A stretch of 28,505 nt of DNA from Bacteroidales bacterium (lineage in GTDB: Bacteria > Bacteroidota > Bacteroidia > Bacteroidales > JAADGE01), in NCBI GenBank assembly GCA_029932445.1, contig JAOZQB010000005.1, forward strand, positions 1 through 28,505, given 5' to 3'. Shown here piece after piece: positions 22,788 through 28,505 of the stretch. The notes under the pieces are model-generated. The model saw only the letters and a program-made list of their open reading frames with translations, made no database searches and was not told the origin of the DNA. Position 1 is the stretch's first letter, and every line of letters begins with the position of its first letter. The translations under genes and the position numbers were made by a program.

Positions 22788-25700
22788 ATGGCTTTCAGAC
22801 AAAAAAATAATACTGATAATAATTTTTCAAAAGTTGTCATTAGTTTAGCTTCTCCCGAAGAAATATTAGAACATTCATTCGGTGAAGTTTTAAAACCTGA
22901 AACAATTAATTATCGAACATATAAACCGGAACGTGACGGATTATTCTGTGAACGAATTTTCGGTCCCGTTAAAGATTATGAATGTCATTGCGGTAAATAT
23001 AAAAGGATTCGTTATAAAGGAATTGTTTGTGATCGATGCGGTGTTGAGGTAACGGAAAAAAAAGTCAGAAGAGAAAGGACAGGACATATTTCATTAGTTG
23101 TTCCCGTGGTTCATTTATGGTATTTTCGTTCGCTTCCCAATAAATTAGGTTATTTATTAGGAATTCCTACAAAAAAATTGAACTCTATTATTTATTATGA
23201 GAAATATGTCGTAATTCAATCCGGAGTTAAACAGGAAGACGGTGTTAATTTTATGGATTTTCTTTCAGAAGAAGAATATATTGAAATTATTGAGTCTTTG
23301 CCTAAAGATAATCATTTACTTCCGGATGAGGATCCGAATAAATTTATTGCCGAAATGGGTGCTGAAGCAATTGAAAAATTATTGCATCAAATAAATTTAG
23401 AAGAATTAGCAGTTGAATTAAGAGTAGCTGCTAATACGGAAACCTCACAACAAAGGAAGAGCCAAGCTCTGAAAAGATTAAATGTTGTTAATGCGTTAAA
23501 TGCGTCAAAAAACATTAATAAACCGGAATGGATGATTGTAAAGGTTTTACCGGTTATTCCTCCGGAATTAAGACCGTTGGTACCGCTTGACGGAGGTCGT
23601 TTTGCAACATCTGACTTAAATGATTTATATCGCAGAGTGATTATCAGAAACAATCGTTTAAAACGATTGATAGAAATTAAAGCTCCTGAAGTTATCTTAA
23701 GAAATGAAAAGAGAATGCTTCAAGAAGCTGTAGATTCATTATTTGATAATTCTCGAAAATCCAGTGCTGTTACAACGGAAGCGAACAGACCCTTAAAATC
23801 TTTAAGTGACAGTTTAAAAGGAAAACAAGGTCGTTTCAGACAAAATCTACTTGGTAAGCGGGTTGATTATTCTGCTCGTTCGGTAATTGTTGTCGGTCCT
23901 GAATTAAAACTTCATGAATGCGGTATTCCGAAAGAAATGGCTGCTGAGTTATATAAGCCATTTATAATTAGGAAATTAATTGAAAGAGGTATTGTAAAAA
24001 CCGTAAAATCTGCAAAGAAAATTGTTGACAGAAGGGATGCCGTAGTTTGGGATATTCTTGAAAATGTTCTGAAAGGTCATCCGATATTATTAAATCGTGC
24101 ACCTACATTGCATAAGCTTGGTATTCAAGCATTTCAACCTAAGTTAATTGAAGGTAAGGCAATTCAATTACATCCTTTAGTGTGTACGGGTTTTAATGCC
24201 GACTTTGACGGTGATCAAATGGCTGTTCATTTACCTTTAGGAAATGAAGCTATTTTGGAAGCTCAAGTTTTGATGTTAGCATCTCATAATATTTTAAATC
24301 CCGCAAACGGTGCACCGGTAACGGTTCCTTCACAGGATATGGTTTTGGGATTATATTATATTACAAAAGCTAAAAAATCAACCAAGGAAGTTAAAGTAAA
24401 AGGAGAAGGCCTAACTTTTTATTCACCTGAAGAAGTTACTATTGCTCTTAATGAAGATGCAGTTGATATGCATGCTGAAATTAAAGTTTTGGTTAATAAT
24501 GAAATAATTGAAACAACAGTCGGACGTGTTATTTTCAATAAACATGTTCCTGATGAAGTTGGTTTTGTAAATGAAGTATTAACAAAAAAATCCTTAAGGA
24601 CGATTATCGGGAATATTTTGAAAGTTTGCGGAACATCTAAAACTGCTAAATTTCTTGATGATATTAAAAGTTTAGGATATCGTATGGCATTTGAAGGCGG
24701 TTTATCATTTAATCTGGATGATGTTATTATTCCTGAAATAAAACAAGAATTGGTTGATGACGGGTATCGTCAAGTTGAAGAAGTGATGAATAACTTTAAT
24801 ATGGGATTTATTGCAAATAATGAACGATATAACCAAATTATTGATATTTGGACACATACAAATGCACGTTTGACTCAACAAGTCATGAATACCATTAGTA
24901 AAGATAAAAACGGATTTAATTCTGTGTTTATGATGTTGGATTCCGGTGCTCGGGGTTCAAGAGAACAAATTCGTCAGTTATCGGGTATGAGAGGATTGAT
25001 GGCAAAACCGCAAAAATCCGGGGCAACAACCGGACAAATTATTGAAAATCCGATTTTATCAAACTTTAAAGAAGGCTTATCCGTTTTGGAATATTTTGTT
25101 TCCACTCATGGTGCTCGTAAAGGATTGGCTGATACGGCATTAAAAACTGCGGATGCGGGATATTTAACACGTCGTTTGGTTGATGTTGCACAAGATGTTG
25201 TAATAACGGAAGAAGATTGCGGAACTTTAAGAGGTCTTGAAGCAACAACAATTATGAATAAAGATGAAGTTGTTGAAACTTTGTATGATCGTATTCTAGG
25301 AAGAACAACCGTACACAACATTTATCATCCGAGTGATAATCATTTAATTATATCGGCAGGTGAAGAGGTTACTGAAGAAATTGCACAAGAAATTGAAGAT
25401 TCTCCTATCGAAAATGTTGAAATTCGTTCAGTATTAACTTGTGAAACCAGACAAGGAGTTTGTGCAAAATGTTACGGACGTAATTTATCATCCGGAAGAA
25501 TGGTTGAGAAAGGTGAAGCAATCGGAGTAATTGCAGCACAATCAATCGGTGAGCCGGGTACTCAGTTAACACTTCGTACATTCCACGTCGGGGGTGTTGC
25601 CGGAGGTGCAGCATCTGAACACAGTATTTCTGCTAAATATGACGGAATTTGTGAATTTGAAGAACTTAGAACAGTTGAAGCTGAAAAAAACGGAGAAAAA

Positions 25701-27029
25701 CAAAATATTGTTGTCAGCCGAATGACTGAAATGAAAGTTTTTGATGAGAACACAGGTATTCAACTTACAAGTTATTCAATTCCGTACAGTTCAAAATTAT
25801 TTGTGAAAGCCGGAAAAATTTCCAAGGGTGATTTAATTTGTGAATGGGATCCTTATAATGCTTTGATTATTTCTGAATCTTCAGGAACAGTTGAACTGAG
25901 AAATCTGAAAGAAGGTATTACATATAAAATTGAAAAAGACGAACAAACAAACTTTATTGAAAAAGTCATAATTGAAACTAAAGATAAACGAAAAAATCCT
26001 GAAATTGCGATTATAGGAAAAGACGGAAAAGAATTGACTGTTTATAATCTGCCTTCAGGAGCTCACTTATCGGTTGAAGACGGAGTTAAAATTAAACAAG
26101 GGGATACGATTTCAAAAATTCCGAGAACTGCCGGCAAAGCCGGTGATATTACCGGAGGTCTTCCCAGAGTTACAGAACTCGTGGAAGCAAGGAATCCTTC
26201 AAATCCTGCTACCGTTGCTGAAATTGACGGGATTATTTCTTTCGATAAAATTAAAAGAGGTAAAAAAGGTGTTGTTATTACATCTAAAACCGGAGAATCA
26301 AAGAAATATTATGTTTCTTTATCAAAACAAATATTGGTTCAGCCGGGTGATTTTGTGAAAGCAGGAACTCCTTTATCCGACGGTGCAATTACACCTGATG
26401 ATATTCTCGATATTAAAGGAGCCACTAAGGTTCAAGAACATATCGTTTATGAAGTTCAGGAAGTTTATCGTCTGCAAGGTGTGAAAATTAATGATAAACA
26501 TTTTGAAGTCATTGTACGACAAATGATGAAAAAAGTTGAGATTGAAGATACGGGTGATACATTTTTCCGTGAAAAAGAAATTGTTGATAAATGGGATTTT
26601 ATTGACGGAAATGATAAAATTTACGGAATGAAAGTTATTGAAGATCCCGGAGATTCTCAAAATTTTAAAGCAGGTGAAATTGTTTCTAACAGACAATTAA
26701 GAAATGAAAATTCGATGTTAAAACGAAAAGATTTGAAACAAATGACTGATCGCGATGCTATTCAGGCAACTTCAAGACCTGTATTACAGGGTATTACAAA
26801 AGCTTCGCTTGCAACTAAGAGTTTCTTATCATCTGCATCATTCCAAGAAACTACAAAGGTTCTTAATATGGCGGCAATATCCGGAAAATCAGATTATTTG
26901 CACGGTTTGAAAGAGAATGTAATTGTCGGTCATAAGATTCCTGCAGGAACCGGAATGAGAGATTATGATAAGATAATTGTCGGTTCAAAAGAGGAACTTG
27001 AGAAATTAAATGAAGAAAAAGATGCATAA
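22788..27029 (+). CDS. rpoC: RNA polymerase subunit beta'
   Basis: The 1413-residue subunit carries the active-site magnesium in NADFDGDQM, with Asp472, Asp474 and Asp476 as the ligands. The N-terminal zinc ribbon is CHCGKYKRIRYKGIVCDRCG, and the second zinc site is spread across EEDCGTLRG and CETRQGVCAKCYG. The bridge helix/trigger loop region follows QSGATTGQ-like and GEPGTQLTLRTFHVGG segments. Length is close to that of the Escherichia coli subunit. The product assembles with RpoB, and its stop is followed by a strong terminator about 50 bases downstream. Confidence 0.98.
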   Translation: MAFRQKNNTDNNFSKVVISLASPEEILEHSFGEVLKPETINYRTYKPERDGLFCERIFGPVKDYECHCGKYKRIRYKGIVCDRCGVEVTEKKVRRERTGHISLVVPVVHLWYFRSLPNKLGYLLGIPTKKLNSIIYYEKYVVIQSGVKQEDGVNFMDFLSEEEYIEIIESLPKDNHLLPDEDPNKFIAEMGAEAIEKLLHQINLEELAVELRVAANTETSQQRKSQALKRLNVVNALNASKNINKPEWMIVKVLPVIPPELRPLVPLDGGRFATSDLNDLYRRVIIRNNRLKRLIEIKAPEVILRNEKRMLQEAVDSLFDNSRKSSAVTTEANRPLKSLSDSLKGKQGRFRQNLLGKRVDYSARSVIVVGPELKLHECGIPKEMAAELYKPFIIRKLIERGIVKTVKSAKKIVDRRDAVVWDILENVLKGHPILLNRAPTLHKLGIQAFQPKLIEGKAIQLHPLVCTGFNADFDGDQMAVHLPLGNEAILEAQVLMLASHNILNPANGAPVTVPSQDMVLGLYYITKAKKSTKEVKVKGEGLTFYSPEEVTIALNEDAVDMHAEIKVLVNNEIIETTVGRVIFNKHVPDEVGFVNEVLTKKSLRTIIGNILKVCGTSKTAKFLDDIKSLGYRMAFEGGLSFNLDDVIIPEIKQELVDDGYRQVEEVMNNFNMGFIANNERYNQIIDIWTHTNARLTQQVMNTISKDKNGFNSVFMMLDSGARGSREQIRQLSGMRGLMAKPQKSGATTGQIIENPILSNFKEGLSVLEYFVSTHGARKGLADTALKTADAGYLTRRLVDVAQDVVITEEDCGTLRGLEATTIMNKDEVVETLYDRILGRTTVHNIYHPSDNHLIISAGEEVTEEIAQEIEDSPIENVEIRSVLTCETRQGVCAKCYGRNLSSGRMVEKGEAIGVIAAQSIGEPGTQLTLRTFHVGGVAGGAASEHSISAKYDGICEFEELRTVEAEKNGEKQNIVVSRMTEMKVFDENTGIQLTSYSIPYSSKLFVKAGKISKGDLICEWDPYNALIISESSGTVELRNLKEGITYKIEKDEQTNFIEKVIIETKDKRKNPEIAIIGKDGKELTVYNLPSGAHLSVEDGVKIKQGDTISKIPRTAGKAGDITGGLPRVTELVEARNPSNPATVAEIDGIISFDKIKRGKKGVVITSKTGESKKYYVSLSKQILVQPGDFVKAGTPLSDGAITPDDILDIKGATKVQEHIVYEVQEVYRLQGVKINDKHFEVIVRQMMKKVEIEDTGDTFFREKEIVDKWDFIDGNDKIYGMKVIEDPGDSQNFKAGEIVSNRQLRNENSMLKRKDLKQMTDRDAIQATSRPVLQGITKASLATKSFLSSASFQETTKVLNMAAISGKSDYLHGLKENVIVGHKIPAGTGMRDYDKIIVGSKEELEKLNEEKDA

Positions 27030-27078
27030 TCTTATATGCGGAGTCATCAAAAAGACTCTTAACTTTTAAATTTATTAA

Positions 27079-27114
27079 TAAAAAGGTCGAGTCGCAGGAT
27101 TTGACCTTTTTTAT
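27079..27114 (+). terminator. Rho-independent terminator after rpoC
   Basis: AAAAGGTC (27081-27088) pairs with GACCTTTT (27103-27110), and the stem extends outward and inward by a base or two. TTTTTT follows. A weaker 5-bp hairpin (27041-27058, GAGTC/GACTC) comes just before. This probably ends or reduces transcription before the DUF3467 gene. Confidence 0.8.
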
Positions 27115-27134
27115 AAACAAAACAGACATTAATT

Positions 27135-27446
27135 ATGGAAAAAAAAGAAAATCAAGGCGGTTTAAATATTGAGCTTTCAGAAGAAGTTGCTCAAGGTGTT
27201 TATTCAAATTTGGCTGTTATTTCTCATTCAGGATCTGAATTCATAGTGGATTTCGTAAGAATGATGCCGGGTATTCCTAAAGCACCCGTAAAATCTCGTA
27301 TTATTTTATCACCGGATAATGCTAAACGATTGCTTAAAGCATTGGGAGATAACGTTAGAAAATATGAACAAACATTCGGAGTAATTAAAGAACAAAAAGG
27401 ACCGCAAATTCCGATGAATTTCGGAGGTCCTACGGCAAAAGCATAA
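27135..27446 (+). CDS. DUF3467 protein, unknown function
   Basis: The 103-residue protein fits DUF3467, a small family with no known function. Visible features are an N-terminal Lys/Glu-rich start; a strand pattern with ELSEEVAQGVYSNLAVISHS and EFIVDFVRMMPGIPKAPVKSRI; a helix with SPDNAKRLLKALGDNVRKYE; and a Gly/Pro-rich tail. It has no signal peptide or membrane helix, so it is probably cytosolic. It lies directly after rpoC, a position recurrent in Bacteroidota genomes, but a terminator separates the two. Its stop codon sits one base from the stop of the convergent ATP-grasp gene. Confidence 0.9.
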   Translation: MEKKENQGGLNIELSEEVAQGVYSNLAVISHSGSEFIVDFVRMMPGIPKAPVKSRIILSPDNAKRLLKALGDNVRKYEQTFGVIKEQKGPQIPMNFGGPTAKA

Positions 27447-27447
27447 A

Positions 27448-28344
27448 TTATAATTTTGTAATAACAGCATCAGTTAATAAATCGGCTGCAGGCGGATAAA
27501 ATCGAAACCATAATTCGGGTTCGATTAATTCCAATTCACTGACTGCCGGTTTGTTGTTATTATCCCAAATCATATCAACACGAGCATAAACAGGTAAGGG
27601 AGAGATTCCGGAGACAACATCCTCGGCAAATTTTATTTCTTCTGAAGAAGGTGTGTAATGATGCACGCTGCCGCCAAAATCATCTTGAACTTTAAACTCT
27701 CCTTTTTTCGCTTTTTTCAATACGGCATGACTGAATTTTCCGTTAAAAATCATAAAAGCAAGTTCGCCTTTTTCATAAATATTGTATTGAAATTCTTGAA
27801 GCATCATACTTTCCTCCCGGATTAATTCTTGAAAAACAGTTTCGTATTTATCAACAGTTTCGGAATTAAATTTATAGGTGTGTCTTCCTGCTCCTGAAAC
27901 AGTTGGTTTTAATACGGCTTCTTTCCAATTGGTTTCAAGAAATAATGTTTTCAGAGATTTCGTTTCTCCTTTTTCCGAGAATTTTGTTTTCGGAATATTA
28001 ATACCTTTATATTTAATGTCTTGCAAGTAATGTTTGTCAATATTCCAACGGATAATTTCAGGAGGATTAATAAATGTTGTTAAATTTTTTGTTTTATCGA
28101 GCCATCCGTAGAATTCTTTAAATCGATGAAAATAGTCCCAGATGGTTCTGAAAAGTGTAATTTTAGTATCCGAGAAGTCAAAGTCCGGATTATCCCAATA
28201 CGTTCGCAGGACTTTTAAACCTTTCTTTTCAAGCGCTTCTTTTACATAATTATCTTCGGCAATAGCTTGATTAACATACCAATCCGGATTTTCAGGTTCA
28301 AAAAATCCTTTTTTGGTGAGTATAACAACATCGTATTTTTTCAT
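27448..28344 (-). CDS. ATP-grasp ligase-like protein, unknown substrate
   Basis: The 298-residue protein has an ATP-grasp fold of the RimK/glutathione synthetase type, which joins a carboxylate to an amine via an acyl phosphate. Visible features are an N-terminal domain with DVVILTKKGF and an RTIWDYF segment; the nucleotide-binding AVLKPTVSGAGRHT (143-156), where Lys146 should contact ATP; a central MLQEFQYNI strand; the GELAFMIFNGKFSHAV hairpin (193-208); and the metal-binding end ARVDM (254-258) and ELELIEPELWFR (270-281). The last motif is shared with a group of uncharacterised proteins distantly related to the cycloserine ligase DcsG. The substrate cannot be read from the sequence. The gene follows a GTP cyclohydrolase II gene on the same strand after 9 bases, so the two are probably one operon. 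Confidence 0.85.
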   Translation of the reverse strand: MKKYDVVILTKKGFFEPENPDWYVNQAIAEDNYVKEALEKKGLKVLRTYWDNPDFDFSDTKITLFRTIWDYFHRFKEFYGWLDKTKNLTTFINPPEIIRWNIDKHYLQDIKYKGINIPKTKFSEKGETKSLKTLFLETNWKEAVLKPTVSGAGRHTYKFNSETVDKYETVFQELIREESMMLQEFQYNIYEKGELAFMIFNGKFSHAVLKKAKKGEFKVQDDFGGSVHHYTPSSEEIKFAEDVVSGISPLPVYARVDMIWDNNNKPAVSELELIEPELWFRFYPPAADLLTDAVITKL

Positions 28345-28353
28345 TCTAACGCG

Positions 28354-28505
28354 TTACAATTTTTTCAAATCATGTCCCATTTTTACCTTTTTCGTTTCCA
28401 TATAAAAATGATTGTATTTATTGGTTTCAATTTCAATGGGAATGACTTCAACAATTTCCAGACCGTATCCTTCCAAACCGGCACGTTTTACGGGATGGTT
28501 GGTCA
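28354..28505 (-). CDS. ribA: 3' end of GTP cyclohydrolase II (RibA or fused RibBA), partial
   Basis: The final 50 codons are visible on the minus strand, ending with TAA at 28354-28356. The segments TNHPVKRAGLEGYGLEIVE, VIPIEIETN, and YMETKKVKMGH near the stop match the C-terminal end of GTP cyclohydrolase II, which opens the guanine ring in the first step of riboflavin synthesis. Whether a RibB domain is fused upstream cannot be seen, as the gene runs past the right edge. It stands 9 bases before the ATP-grasp gene. Confidence 0.85.
   Translation of the reverse strand, partial: TNHPVKRAGLEGYGLEIVEVIPIEIETNKYNHFYMETKKVKMGHDLKKL

Noticed and set aside
26074..26358. Plus-strand frame of 94 codons inside rpoC
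   Set aside because: It overlaps the intact beta' subunit in another frame and its product is a low-complexity Lys/Leu-rich string.
1..28505. CRISPR array, insertion sequence, prophage or defence system
   Set aside because: No spaced direct repeats, transposase, phage gene or defence-type gene cluster was seen. The tandem heptamers have no spacers.

Overview
The window is an AT-rich chromosomal stretch from a member of the Bacteroidota; the order cannot be fixed from the sequence alone. The evidence is the Bacteroidota-type promoter pattern (TTG/TTTG, 19-20 bases, then TAnnTTTG) before several genes, the near absence of Shine-Dalgarno sequences, a DUF3467 gene directly after rpoC, SprB-like and type IX-secretion-like protein segments, and the gene order rpsU / Xer recombinase / hpf / tRNAs / tuf / trp-tRNA / secE / nusG / rplKAJL / rpoBC. 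Most of the window is core housekeeping DNA.

Bases 1-4910: the tail of an unidentified gene and its terminator, an imperfect inverted repeat (160-295), a purine nucleoside phosphorylase on the minus strand, and, divergent from it, a fused acyl-CoA mutase whose active-site residues are those of isobutyryl-CoA mutase (IcmF). A small two-helix membrane protein gene follows.

Bases 5038-11109: a same-strand series of class II fructose-bisphosphate aldolase, acetyl-CoA carboxylase beta subunit, a secreted DNRLRE-domain protein, a sodium:alanine-type symporter with an extra SprB-like periplasmic domain, and a membrane-anchored protein with four helix-hairpin-helix units. Three of these genes carry 7-base tandem repeats that end 4-8 bases before the start codon.

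Bases 11276-14013: an acyl-CoA dehydrogenase, then ribosomal protein S21, a Xer-type tyrosine recombinase and the hibernation factor HPF. rpsU alone in the window has a strong, ideally spaced Shine-Dalgarno sequence. This fits the known S21-dependent masking of the anti-Shine-Dalgarno in this phylum and suggests autoregulation of S21.

Bases 14031-27446: the translation and transcription locus, comprising four tRNAs (Thr-TGT, Tyr-GTA, Gly-TCC, Thr-GGT), EF-Tu, tRNA-Trp, SecE, NusG, L11, L1, L10, L7/L12, RpoB, RpoC and DUF3467. Hairpins after tuf, between rplL and rpoB, and after rpoC probably tune relative expression. Bases 27448-28505, minus strand: an ATP-grasp ligase of unknown substrate, 9 bases downstream of the end of a GTP cyclohydrolase II (ribA/ribBA) gene.

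I found no CRISPR array, insertion sequence, prophage or defence island. The observations most worth following are the rpsU Shine-Dalgarno, the heptamer leaders, the symporter fusion and the inverted repeat.
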